Positions 22,908 to 34,571 of a stretch of 64,000 bases of DNA are shown here, piece by piece. The notes under the pieces were generated by a model. The model was given only the letters and a program-made list of their open reading frames with translations. It had not been told where the DNA came from and made no database searches. Location of the stretch: NCBI GenBank assembly GCA_905250025.1, contig CAJNOJ010000006.1, forward strand, positions 310,001 through 374,000. The letters are read 5' to 3'. The position numbers and the translations under genes are program-made. The first letter of the stretch is position 1; each line of letters opens with the position of its first letter. The DNA comes from Adineta ricciae. Lineage: Eukaryota > Rotifera > Eurotatoria > Adinetida > Adinetidae.

Positions 22908-24471
22908 AACTCACTATATAGATAAGAAAATAATTCTAGTAGAAGAGTCTTTGAACAACAATGAACTTAAAATCTCGATAATAAGAAGCAACTGCGTAAC
23001 GATCTCAAAATCTAGATTCAAAAGCAACACGCAGGCATTCGTTAGAAGGTTCTCTCATATGCATTTCGCACGGAGTACATCTCAGACCACTGTCTGGCAG
23101 TTTTACTACAATTGAGGTTTGCTATGCCTATTATTTTATCATACACGTTCACATCGCGAACTCCTAAAAACAGTTAAAAAAAGTCATTTTACCGATTTCA
23201 CGTAGATAGGAAAGCCCAGCCAATGCTACAAATGTGTTTTTCTGTAGCATACCAGCTACATATCACTCTTTTTATATTCCATGAAGTTGTTGTTAACATG
23301 GTAAACAGATTTCGGAGAAAGAACACAGTCTATGTCATGATTTTCCAAAGCCAATACTGTGATATTCCAACCTTAAAATCTTTCCATGAACGTCACACAC
23401 GTTCGAGGTGGAAAATATGAATGAGATCAACGTGGTGGTTGCAAGATTCCGGCAGCAGAAATAGAATGATGGATGATGAACAAATGTTTGCCGATAAATT
23501 TGATAAAACGATTGCTATGTTCTTGTTGTCAAAAGAAGAGAGGTAGTTAGAAGTGAAAAACAAATGGTTTTGACGAAGAAGTAGTGGTAAAACCGTAGTA
23601 TGCTGAAGTTATGAGAAAAAGGTACTCTGTGATATTTCGGCAGCTACAGAAGAAAACTCATGAGGGTATAGGGCAAGTCGACCGGTACCTAGATAGTTTT
23701 CCGTTGTCTGTGGTAGAGTACACGAAATGAGAGACAATTTTAATTTCAACAGGAAAGTTGCTTAATTATGAGCCTATAGAAATTGAAAGTGAACATTTGC
23801 TATCAAGAATAATATAGATTACATATTGTCATCGATATTACATCAGTGGCTTTCACTTGTTTTGAAAAGATCTTCTATTTGGTTGTATTACCCAAGTGGA
23901 TCTATCTGTTACACTATATCGCCAAAAAAGAAAAATCTAAGATGAGATCGAGTAATGAAATAAACAACTGAGAGGTCATTACACAAGTCAGAACAGCTAT
24001 CAAAAGTCGTTAATACTTTTTTTCGACGCCACACATGCGTATTCCATCGAATGCAGCAGTCTGCAGTGTACTTTGATTTCAGGGCTAACTATTCTTGGCC
24101 GTCAAAAAAAGCCTACGTCATCAGAATAACGATAACAGATTTGTTTCAAAAGCATATCGTTTCAATCATGATGCACGCATTTGCTTCTGTTGCACTGTCC
24201 TAGGCATGTGAGCGCCAATCACACCATAATTCACACTGTTCAAGCTATCTCTTTTCTCTTAAGATATAGCCTACAACTGTATTTGTATAGATATTACATG
24301 CATTCAGTGAAAAGATAATATCTATTTCTTAAATTTTTCAATACGTTTATCTTCGCGTTTATTCAATAGACTATAAAAAAACACGCTTACGTTGCATTCA
24401 CAAAATTTCATTCACAAAAAGCAATCACTTCTTCACTCACGTTACCGATCCTGCAGATCACACCTTCACAC
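22908..24471. other. Intergenic region upstream of copy B
   Basis: No gene is supported. About 23170-23560 is a diverged copy of about 27580-27900, including the shared TATGTCATGAT and ATGATGGATG..GAACAAATGTTTG stretches. From about 24393 the C/E duplicated unit begins. Confidence 0.5.
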
Positions 24472-26062
24472 TCATCCAGTCAGTTTTCTTTCCAACTGTT
24501 GGACCACATCATCCAACAGTTTCATCCACTTTTGAATATATCTTACCATCACTAGCGAACGAACATCGTGCAAACCTGATCGAGAAACACGACTTATCCG
24601 CGAGAACTCGATCCGATCCTTCGTCTCGAACACTGGTTCCAGCCGTTCAACATACACATTCAAAATGTTTCGATATCGACACACCATCTTATACTTCAGC
24701 TCTTTCTGAATCTCACCCAACACTCTATCACTCGTCTTTTCATATACAACTTTGGGACTGCGCACTTCGTCGATCGAGTTCGCCAAGTGAAGCATAGCAT
24801 TGTGTGCTTCCCACAGCAGATTAATCAGAACTTTCTAAATCACACCATTCAAAATCACATCGATCCTGTTCATCACTCTCATCAACTCACTTTTCTAATG
24901 TTGGGTTGTGCAAGGAAGCGAACATGCCATTCCGACGATGGCTCACTGGACTTAGTGTCGCTCATTTCCATCGCTACGCTCAGATAGAGTGCGTCGATTG
25001 TTGTGGTGTCCTTGATCTGAAACACGACAGTTCTGGTCGTTTCCACAATATGAAAGTAACAGTAAAATACTCACATATTCTTCGATAATCTGCGCTTTCC
25101 GCTCAATTTCTTTGGCCTCATTCACGATGATGTTGAGTTCGCCTCTGACACACAAAATACCGTCATGAGTTACACAATAAGTCTCGTTGATGGGCTGGTG
25201 TTCACTCGGTGAAACCAGATATCCAAATAGAAGAATGCTGACAAAGATCAGCTTGAAGGATGCCACAGACATCGATTCAGCTAAATCACATACAGACCAA
25301 CATATGATTTCACCTTGAATGTCGCTCATCGCAAACAGTGATGACACTTACCTGTTCAGTACGAATGACGGAATACGAAACACGAAAAAGAGCTGCGTTG
25401 TCTTGCTTGGAAGTCGACGGGAAAGCAGACGATCAACGTCGCAGATAGAAAAGAGATGATCTAAATATGATGAACAAATGAGCAAAAACTAAAACTAAAA
25501 CTAAATCCATGGAGCAATCATTTCAGTCCACAACAACAACAACAACATCAACAGCTGCGGTGGCAGTGGCGGTACTGGCAGCAGAGCACGAGAGAAACAG
25601 GAAGATATAGAGAAAGAGGGAGATAGAAGAGACAAGTCCTTCATCTCTCACTACAGCATCTCACACTGTTGTTGTTGTCGTTTGCAAATATGATGATAAT
25701 GCTGACGACTGAGATGATAAATCACGTTCACTACACATAGCTACATATATATAGAAAAAGTTGATGCCTATAATCATCTGCTCATTCGGCTACTTCTTCT
25801 TCTTCTTCTTTCTGTGTCCTGCTCTTATATGATCTGATCAGAAGTGTCTGACGCAGAAAACCACAGTCAATAGCGAATGCTGTCATTGAACTTTGTATGA
25901 TTTTGACTTTTGATTATGATATGTGAAGAATGATGTCAGAAGTTGGTAGGGGAGATTGTTTGATAGTGTCTGTGTTTGCAGTAGTGAACAAGTTTGGTAG
26001 AAGAAAAATCAATATGAGTGATAAGAGTGTTTGAATTGACTCCTAAAATTATGATTGTGATT
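24393..26062. repeat. 1.66-kb segmental duplication, copy 1 (gene C)
   Basis: Nearly identical to 30101-31762: it starts at CACAAAATTTCATTCAC and ends after ATTATGATTGTGATTT. It spans all of gene C, its introns and about 0.75 kb of its 5' flank. Small differences include extra CTAAAA units (about 25490-25505). Introns and flanks are as conserved as exons, so the event is recent. Confidence 0.8.
24472..25272 (-). CDS. Secreted three-exon family, copy C
   Basis: Exons 25075-25272, 24891-25016 and 24472-24834 (minus) give 228 aa. The signal peptide is MSVASFKLIFVSILLFGYLV; the mature region begins SPSEHQPINETYC with the Cys pair YCVTHDGILCVRGELN. The 42-codon middle exon includes SSEPSSEWHVRFLAQP. 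The last exon has KMVCRYRNILNVYVERLEPV and RYIQKWMKLLDDVVQQLE. An acceptor-like TTTAG sits 8 nt before the ATG, which suggests a 5' UTR intron or a trans-splice site. The third Cys (in CRYRN) is shared by copies A, B, C and E. Exon junctions are all phase 0. No known family is recognised. Confidence 0.75.
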
Positions 26063-26645
26063 TTTAACAGTGAGTCAGAGAGGAAGAAAAATATGTAATT
26101 GGCCAAAGAAAATGCAAAATCACTTCTGGTGTGCTTTTTTTTCTGCGTAATAGTATCGCCAATTCATCGATGATCGATTAGAGATATTTTGGTTCGCGTC
26201 AGCTATGGTTTACATCAACAGATAGACATAAGCATAACTATTTCCGGAAAACATGTTTCAAATAGTCAACAATAAGAAAACACGGAAGCGAAATTCACCT
26301 TGAGATATATTCGTGTTTAGATACAAAACAATTTGTGTTAACCATTGTCATTGGCATGTAATGCTATTTGATATACCAAAATATTCTTTTCCTGTGAAAA
26401 TATTAATTTTCTTATTGATATTTAGTTTCTATCGCTGATTACACACTGAATGCATCTTTCGGAAATTAACCGGTATACGAGTTTGCCACTCTCCTATACA
26501 CCGCAGCTTCCGTCAATACTAGTCGTATTAATTGCACCTATATACAAGCGATTTATTTGCTTTTTCTTTAACTATCTTTATTTAATTTAAATCATTGCAT
26601 TCTAACAATATAACATCTTTCAACACATCAACAACAATCACGTCA
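25273..26645. other. 5' flank of copy C and intergenic DNA
   Basis: Contains a (CAA)n tract and a Gly-codon-like GGCAGTGGCGG stretch (about 25535-25585), with a CTT run near 25795. All are shared with the 31.2-31.5 kb copy. No gene is seen. Confidence 0.5.
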
Positions 26646-27200
26646 TTACTGTAGTTTCCCTTCAAGTTTATCGAGAATCTCGCTGATCAGATCCATCCAT
26701 TGTCGCAACAATCGAACTGTGATCATCATTTGAGTGTAATGTAGATGTCGGATGTCATCCACTGATTTGTAGAGATAACTAGCAGCATAGTCTTGCTCCT
26801 TCATCAGATGTACCAGATCACTCTGAATGTATAAAGGTGTGATTGACAGAGATGCAGACAGAGAGAAGAAGCGTTCATACTTTATCGATGTTGTTCATGA
26901 TCATAAACTGTTGATGAGTTTTGGATGATGGTAATGAGTTGTTGATGCTGGATAGTTTGTTGATGATGTGATTTTGTAGAGTGAGTGTATTTGGATCTCG
27001 TTGACGCTGCAAGAGAGGGTGATGTATGCGTGTGAAGGAGAGGGGGAGGAGGAGGAGGAAGAGAGTGCACTTACAACGTTTTGTTCGATTTGTATGGTCA
27101 GTGAGTGGATGTTCTTGGCTGCTGTAGCTATTTCATCGAGTGTTCGTTGAACACAGATGATGACGGATGGTGGGCCACCACAGATGGTATTATCGATGTT
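26570..27200. repeat. Duplicated unit, copy 2 (gene D body)
   Basis: Second copy of the 22017-22835 unit. Relative to copy 1 it lacks 186 nt inside the last exon. Confidence 0.7.
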
Positions 27201-27266
27201 GACTGATTGTTCACTATTGGCAGAGAGATGCAACATTGCTACCACAGTCAGATAGTATATCTTCAT
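26646..27266 (-). CDS. Secreted three-exon family, copy D (internally deleted)
   Basis: Exons 27075-27266, 26881-27006 and 26646-26822 (minus) give 164 aa. The signal peptide MKIYYLTVVAMLHLSANS differs from that of copy B. The mature N-terminus (NIDNTICGGPP), intron 1 and the middle exon are nearly identical to B. The last exon is 177 nt instead of 363. An in-frame deletion of 186 nt (62 codons) joins DDIRHL directly to HYTQMMITVRLLRQWM and removes the C[RS]YRN core with the third Cys. The frame stays open to a TAA two codons from where B stops. It may be a degrading copy or a short isoform-like protein. Confidence 0.65.
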
Positions 27267-28671
27267 GACATATCCCTAAACGCAATTAGATAAGTTACTC
27301 TGATCAATGCTTATTAAACGAACCGTGATATATGATTTAGGACACGTAAAGGCGCATGAGATTTTCTATATGCCACAACTAAGACTTGTGTTAGTAGTTG
27401 AAACAATTGTCTTCACGTGGAGCTGGAGAGTGACAATAACTGTCAAATTTTGGTGGTTACGTCAGTCAAAATAGTTCATGATCGAGCAACTATTGTCGAC
27501 GTCGACATTCTTTGTCCATATGAAGAGCATTGTTTTACCATTGTTCCTTAAGGGTACTACCTAATTCGAAACTACGTCTTACCGATTTGGTGTAAATCGC
27601 AAAAGCCAAGTCAACGCTGCATATGTGTTTTTCTGCAGCATATCAACTACCTACGACCCTTTTTGTACCCTTTTAATCTGCTGTTAGCGCTATAATTAGA
27701 TTTTGGACAAAGAATATAGTCTATGTCATGATCTTTCAACTTGGAAACCTTTTCCCATAGACGGCACACAGGCTCAAGCTGGAAAATGTGAATGAGACCG
27801 ACGTTATTGTGAAAAAAAACCGACGAAAGAAATGAAATGATGGATGGTGAACAAATGTTTGTCGATAAATTTGGCAAAACAGTTAATATTTACTCTTTGT
27901 CAAAATAACAAAGGTACTTGCAAATCAAAAAACTAATCGTATAGACGGAGAAGTGATGATAAAATTAAAACCTGTCACAAATTTGAGAAATAATTCTGTT
28001 CAGAATATATTGAATAACCGATCGGGAATAATATACCAATCGGTAAATCGATAAGAAATCAGCTTTTTGTACAGATGAGTATGGCTGATTTGATTTTGTG
28101 ATGATCGTCCCACTTAGTATTCTTAAAACAGCCACCTCAGTAATATTATGCTCATAGGAAAACTGGCCATGCAGTGTGTTGAATGCATTGCATGGAATAA
28201 ATTTCATATGTTATAAAATTTATACATGATCATAGAACATCAAGATCAAAATACTTGCTAAGCTGTTACAAATAATGAAAGAAGAAACTAGGAACATTTT
28301 GCTTAGTTATCTTCTCGATAAACAAATAAAACCAGTGAGCGAAGACCCGTTATTTTCTACACAGTAAACGCACAGTTTAACAGAAATGTTATTTTAAATG
28401 GCAAACCAAATGAGCACCATTTATGTTTTTCTTGTAAAGAACATCTTTTACATCGTCAAAATTTTCGTACGTACGGTACACGTGCAAATTTCGTTTTACT
28501 TTTCCTTTCTCCATTCGAGAAGAATAAAGTTGTAATTGTGATGCCATACACCAGAAAAATGAAAGACTTTAACTTGATTGAATGATTCTTCACGTAGTAA
28601 GTTTCTCGACACGAAATTCCTGTCCAATGAATATGTCTATATTTGTTCTAGATCAAAAAAATATAATTCAT
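27267..28671. other. Intergenic region upstream of D and 5' region of C1GALT1 copy 2
   Basis: No gene is supported. About 27580-27900 is related to about 23170-23560. A good 55-nt intron candidate (GTAAGTTTC to TTCTAG, about 28597-28651) probably lies in the 5' UTR of the glycosyltransferase. Confidence 0.5.
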
Positions 28672-29897
28672 ATGAATACTATTCAAAAATCTTTGCCTGC
28701 TTTCGACAAAAGACACACTATTTTCGTCGGCTTTGCGCTAGTTGGCATCACTTTACTTTTCATCTTACATATCCGTCCTATGAGTGGAGACCAGCCGACA
28801 AATGAATTCGAATTCGATTTGTATGATGATTACAGCGATACTCATAGTTTCACAACACGCATCTGTTGTTTTATATTGACAGCACCGAAGTATTTTCTTA
28901 CTCGCGCAAAAGCTATCAATGAAACATGGGCTCCGCGTTGTGATCGATACTTTTTCGTGTCGGAATATATGGAAGACACAATGACATCTGAACAACTTAA
29001 TATCACAAGGCATTTACCTATTGCTCCTTTAAAAGAACTGAATGTTGGTTATTCGCATTTAACACAGAAATCAACTCTGTCATTCATTCATGCATATGAG
29101 AATTATTTGAACGATTACGAATGGTTTGTTAAAGCGGATGATGACACATATATGATCGTAGAAAATTTGAAAACGTTTCTAAGTGGAAAAAATGCATCGG
29201 AACCAATCACGTTTGGATATAATTTTAAGGTGAATATGAGTATTCATTTCGTAAGAGAATCAGTGGGAAGGATACGAGTGTTTGTAGCAACAACTAAATT
29301 CGAAAGTTTCTTCATTCAATTTGGGTAAAAATCTCAGACTATAATGCGATTACTGTGAAACATCAAAAAGTTCTCTGAATGAAACGGTTTGTTGAAATCC
29401 GTACGATCAGTTCAAGGGCGTTCTTCGTGGAAGTATTTTTTAAATTTGTTATTAGATCTTGGTTTCTAAAGGATATCATTCTGGTGGAGCAGCATACGTA
29501 CTCAGTCGTGAAGCCGTACGAAGGTTCTACGAGGCTCATCGGAATTCCGATCCAAAGTGTCGCAAGGATGGCGGTGCTGAAGATGTGGAAATAGCAAAAT
29601 GTTTACGGAAAACGGGTGTCTATCCCGGAAGATCTTTGGATAAGCAAAATCGCGAACTGTTTCATCCACTTCCGTTTGTTGATCATTTCTACGGTTCAGT
29701 TCCCAATTGGTTGGAGAAAAATGCTGAGAATCCATTAAAAATTGTGAGTGAATAGCATCCGATCGATTGTTTTATTTCCTTGTCAATACATGTGTTTCTA
29801 CTAGTATTATGATTGCTGTGGTGATCAGACGATTTCGTTCCACTACATCCCACCTGAAGGCCAATATCTGATGGATTTTCTTATCTACTCGACATAA
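28672..29897 (+). CDS. C1GALT1: C1GALT1-like beta-1,3-galactosyltransferase, copy 2
   Basis: Exons 28672-29229, 29456-29743 and 29805-29897 give 312 aa. Exon 2 is 288 nt, as in copy 1, and both splice positions are conserved. It is a type II protein: tail MNTIQKSLPAFDKRH, anchor TIFVGFALVGITLLFILHI, short stem, then the catalytic domain with ICCFILTAPKYFLTRAKAI, TWAPRCDRYFF, WFVKADDDTYM, GYHSGGAAYVLS, CRKDGGAEDVEIAKCL and YYDCCGDQTISFHYI. It ends about 23 residues sooner than copy 1. An in-frame ATG at 28582 would add 30 residues, but that stretch contains a consensus intron, so 28672 is preferred. It is flanked by secreted-family copies D and E. Confidence 0.88.
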
Positions 29898-30100
29898 ACA
29901 ATATCCAGTGTTTTCCGATAAACTATCCCACACTACAAATTGATTCCGAATACAGTTCTGTAAAACTGCTCGGTTTTTTTTCTATATTCGATATTTGATA
30001 GAATGAATCGTTTTATTTTATTCGTACGTGTATTTTAAAATTGCTGCATATCGCTTTCGCGCTCATTCGATCAGTTACACAGAAAAATCACATCGCATTC

Positions 30101-31762
30101 ACAAAATTTCATTCACAAAAAGCAATCACTTTTACACTCATGTCGCTGATCCTGCAGATCACACCTTCACACTCATCCAGTCAGTTTTCTTTCCAACTGT
30201 TGGACCACATCATCCAACAGTTTCATCCACTTTTGAATATATCTTACCATCACTAGCGAACGAACATCGTGCAAACCTGATCGAGAAACACGACTTATCC
30301 GCGAGAACTCGATCCGATCCTTCGTCTCGAACACTGGTTCCAGCCGTTCAACATACACATTCAAAATGTTTCGATATCGACACACCATCTTATACTTCAG
30401 CTCTTTCTGAATCTCACCCAACACTCTATCACTCGTCTTTTCATATACAACTTTGGGACTGCGCACTTCGTCGATCGAGTTCGCCAAGTGAAGCATAGCA
30501 TTGTGTGCTTCCCACAGCAGATTAATCAGAACTTTCTAAATCACACCATTCAAGATCACATCGATCCAATTCATCGCTTTCATCAACTCACTTTTCTAAT
30601 GTTGGGTTGTGCAAGGAAGCGAACATGCCATTCCGACGATGGCTCAGTGGACTGAGTGTCGCCCATTTCCATCGCCACGTTCAAATAGAGTGAGTCGATT
30701 GTTGTGGTGTCCTTGATCTGAAACACGACAGTTCTGATCGTTTCCACAATATGAAAATACCAGTAAAATACTCACATATTCTTCGATAATCTGCGCTTTC
30801 CGCTCAATTTCTTTGGCCTCATTCACGATGATGTTGAGTTCGTCTCTGACACACAAAATACCGTCATGAGTTACACAATAAGTCTCGTTGATGGGCAGGT
30901 GTTCACTCAGTGAAACCAGATATCCAAATAGAAGAATGCTGATAAAGATCAGCTTGAACGATGCCACAGACATCGATTCAGCTAAAACACATACAGACCA
31001 ACATATGATTTCACCTTGAATGTCGCTCATCACAAACAGTGATGACACTTACCTGTTCAGTACGAATGACGGAATACGAAACACGAAAAAGAGCTGCGTT
31101 GTCTTGCTTGCAAGTGTGACGGGAAAGCAGACGATCAACGTCGCAGATAGAAAAGAGATGATCTAAATGTGATGAACAAATGAGCAAAAACTAAATCCAT
31201 GGAGCAATAATTTCAATCCACAACAACAACAACAACATCAACAGCTGCGGTGGCAGTGGCGGTACTGGCAGCAGAGCACGAGAGAAACAGGAAGATATAG
31301 AGAAAGAGGGGGATAGAAGAGACAAGTCCTTCATCTCTTACTACAGCAGCTCACACCGTTGTTGTTGTTGTTGTCGTTGTTTGCAAATATGATGATAATG
31401 CTGACGACTGAGATGATAAATCACGTTCACTACACATGGCTACATATATATAGAAAAAGTTGATGTCTATAATCATCTACTCATTCGGCTACTTCTTCTT
31501 CTTCTTCTTTCTATGTCCTGCTCTTATATGATCTGATCAGAAGTGTCTGACGCAGGAAATCACAGTCGATAGCGAATGCTGTCATTGAACTTTGTATGAT
31601 TTTGACTTTTGATTATGATATGTTAAGAATGATGTCAGAAGTTGGTAGGAGAGATTGTTTGATAGTGTCTGTGTTTGCAGTAGTGAACAAGTTTGATAGA
31701 AGAAAAATCAATATGAGTGATAAGAGTGTTTGAATTGACTCCTAAAATTATGATTGTGATTT
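30101..31762. repeat. 1.66-kb segmental duplication, copy 2 (gene E)
   Basis: Second copy of 24393-26062 in the same orientation, placed beyond C1GALT1 copy 2. It starts within about 200 bp of the C1GALT1 stop. Confidence 0.8.
30173..30973 (-). CDS. Secreted three-exon family, copy E
   Basis: Exons 30776-30973, 30592-30717 and 30173-30535 (minus) give 228 aa, with exon lengths identical to copy C (198, 126 and 363 nt). The last exon encodes the same protein sequence as copy C. Differences are confined to the signal peptide, the mature start (FISILL, SLSEHLPINET, CVRDELN) and the middle exon. It has a signal peptide, the Cys pair YCVTHDGILC and the MVCRYRNILNVYVE core. It is a recent duplicate of C and presumably still coding, because the frame and all splice sites are intact. 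Confidence 0.75.
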
Positions 31763-33028
31763 GGATTACTATCAATATGAAGATCAGATGAACTTTTATC
31801 GGATGACATGCCAAGGATTTTTCCCGTAGAATAAAGAAGCTTGGCACTGAATAGTGACGTGTCTGTTTGACAATATATCCAATGTAGCGGAGAGAAATAA
31901 ATTGATGTTTGAGGATCAAAGTACAAAGTGGATTATGGTGGCTTTTGCGGAATAAAATTGTATTAAATTTCCACTAATATTTGCAGTGAGGTGAGAAGGA
32001 TAGTATCAATTACTCCGGAAACGTGCTGATTGTTTTCCTACGTGTTAACCTTGTTCGATTAATAACATCTTCAGAGCGTGACACAAGCGAACACAATGTA
32101 GATACGTTCTTTATTCGTCAGACATACCTTGGCTATGTCCTATTTTGAAATACTTGTATATATCGGCGGAGAATACAAGAAACCGAACATTCGCAAGCAG
32201 CCGAACGGAAAGATACATGATTGTCTCAATTGTACATATTTATTTGAAAACTTTTCTGTTCAAATACGCTTTCTAGAATGCTAGAGCTATGATGGCATCG
32301 CGGCTCAAGACAATGAATCAGTTCAGTTTGGTATATTCACGGTATACTCGGTCGATTAACTCATATTAATATTAACGATGGAATAGCTTCTAAATAGATC
32401 AGTGGTGATACGTAGTGGAGTATTTAATATCAGCAACTTCCATTTATCCATGATCTAGGAACTATCATATTGTTGAAATGTACTACAGAGTGAACTTTCC
32501 AAATAGAAAGCTAATACTTTGCAAATAGTGGGCAGAGATGTTTACCGATGAGAAAAACCAATGAGATGAACTTTTTGAGGTATGATCATGACTTTAATAT
32601 TGCCTTAACACTACTCTGAATTAGTTCACATTCGTTGACGTCAGCAAGCAGGATATCTACGTAGATGCGCATCTATATTGAATGTATTATCTCATACGTA
32701 ATTCGGATTTTTAATATTAAAATTGATTGTACATGTCATGTGGTTGAAGAGAAAACACTCGTTCATTTGGCAACTCAATATGTGATCAAAAGACGAAATG
32801 TTGTCATGTATTCAATACTTTTTCGAACGCTAACTTCAAAAGAAATTCCATGTGGATGTACATATCTGTGTATATAGCTTCTGATGATTGCGATGTTTTA
32901 TTCAGAAACAAAACTAATATATTTTCAATTTCCTTCTGCTTTCATACAGCTAATAGATCGATAATTTGAATTAAATATTAGCTTCGCATGGAAATAACAT
33001 GAAGTTAATTTGTGTGTTCAGGTGAGCT
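30974..33028. other. Intergenic region
   Basis: To 31762 this is the duplicated flank of gene E, with (CAA)n, (GTT)n and CTT runs. From 31763 to 33028 it is unique AT-rich DNA with only short, unsupported frames. Confidence 0.5.
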
Positions 33029-33558
33029 TTATGTTGAAGCTGGTTGATTGGAATTTGGTCCACGACGACGACCGAATCCAGCAACCTTGTTAACGAATCG
33101 TTGTTTGTATTGAAGACGACGTTTGGCACGACCAGTTTTCTTCTTGCGCTTTTCTTGTTTAGCTACCTGTTGACATTATGGAAATCTCTTAAATGAATAG
33201 CTCATCGAAAACATGCATACCTTTGGCGTTTGTCCTTTGACTTTACCAGCACGCGCTAATGAACCGTGGACTTTACCACCAAAAAGTTTGGCAGTAGCAT
33301 CGAGTGTTGAACCGGATACAAGACCGAATTGTTCAACAGTTTGTTCGTCATTTAATGGTGTGCCGTTGAAGCTTAAAACAAGCTCATCGATTTCAATATC
33401 GTATTCTTCAGCAACATATTCCTAGAGTATCATCGCTCAGTTCAGTCGATGCAGATAGATGACAAAGCTGATGAACTTACGCGAATATCTTGAACGGTAT
33501 CGTCTTTTTCAAGATCGAGTGGTAAAAGCTCCGCAGCACCACGAACGAAGATTTGCAT
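33029..33558 (-). CDS. FAU: FAU: ubiquitin-like FUBI fused to ribosomal protein eS30, copy 1
   Basis: Exons 33481-33558, 33221-33421 and 33029-33166 (minus) give 138 aa. The ubiquitin-like part [20 protein letters not shown] runs to a Gly-Gly (KLFGG), where processing is expected. eS30 follows: [20 protein letters not shown], then the basic [19 protein letters not shown] and [15 protein letters not shown]. eS30 is a small 40S protein near the decoding site. Exons 2 and 3 join at phase 0 after TPK. This is the canonical copy, with the conserved FGRRRGPN ending. Confidence 0.95.
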
Positions 33559-34025
33559 GATTATTGTTATAAAACAATAGACGAACAATCTAGTAAGAAA
33601 ACAAATTTACAACACAAGATAAGCATACGAATACTCCGAAAGATCGCTTGATGAACGAGAAAAACTATCTACTATGTACTAATTCAAAAGAGATATTCCA
33701 TTTCGTAATCTATGGAATAAACAATTATATATATATATATATCGAGAAATTAAATGGTCGGATTTGAAACTGCAAACAGAAGCGACCATAAAATTTGATT
33801 GGTTAGACCGCATCATTGTACAAACCAATAGGTATTCACATGCATGATTTTTGCAATTTTTGCACTACCGCGAAACCGGCATAAAAGAAAGGTGGTTTCT
33901 GTACACATGTTTCATTAATATATAATTAGCACAGTGGGCTAAGATTTATTATCAAAAATTTGTGTAAAAATTTTCACTGACCAAAATAAATAAAATAGAA
34001 AATTCTTCTCATTGCTTGTGCAGTT
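33559..34025. other. Spacer between tandem FAU genes
   Basis: 5' flank of copy 1 and 3' flank of copy 2. It includes a short (TA)n run at about 33726-33742. No gene is seen. Confidence 0.6.
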
Positions 34026-34571
34026 TTATGCCGTAGTTGGTAGTTGATAGTTGGAATTGGGTCCAACACGAAAGCCGTTTGGTACAGCTACTTTGTTGCT
34101 GAATCGATGAGCATATTGTTCTCGGCGGCGAGCACGGCCGGTTTTCTTCTTCGGTTTCTGTTGAGGGGGAACCTTTAAGAAACAAATCGATTATTATCTT
34201 AAGAATTTCTAAAATACTAAAACGAAGAAACATACTTTTGGTGTCATATTTTTAACTTTGCCAGCATTGTTCATTCGTCCATGAATTTTACCACCTCGAA
34301 CTTTAACAGTAGCATCGAGAACAGTGCCCGGAATAGAGATGATTTCTTCAATTGTTTGTTCATTATTTAAAACCATTCCATGGACGCTTAGTAAAAGGTC
34401 AGTCATTTCACAGCCTGATTCTTGTGCAACATATTCCTAGAAATAGCAACAATTTTCAAATAACAATCGAAAACCTCAATAGTTCAACCTTACATATACA
34501 TCTTGGACAGTGTCGTCTTGTTCAACATTGACTGCCAGTAATTTGGCAGAATTGCGAATGAAGATTTGCAT
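34026..34571 (-). CDS. FAU-like ubiquitin-like/eS30 fusion, divergent copy 2
   Basis: Exons 34494-34571, 34236-34436 and 34026-34172 (minus) give 141 aa. The first two exons have the same lengths as copy 1 (78 and 201 nt), so it is a tandem duplicate. The ubiquitin-like part MQIFIRNSAKLLAVNVEQDD ends with RGG, so cleavage is possible. The eS30 part has drifted: KIHGRMNNAGKVKNMTPKVP against [20 protein letters not shown], and the end reads VAVPNGFRVGPNSNYQLPTT, losing the FGRRRGPN motif. The KKKTGRARRREQYAHRF core remains. It may be a specialised ribosomal protein or a paralogue freed from the ribosome. All splice sites are intact. Confidence 0.88.

Noticed and set aside
30028-30498. 156-aa plus-strand frame opposite gene E
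   Set aside because: Shadow of the conserved last exon of the secreted family; no start context or domain.
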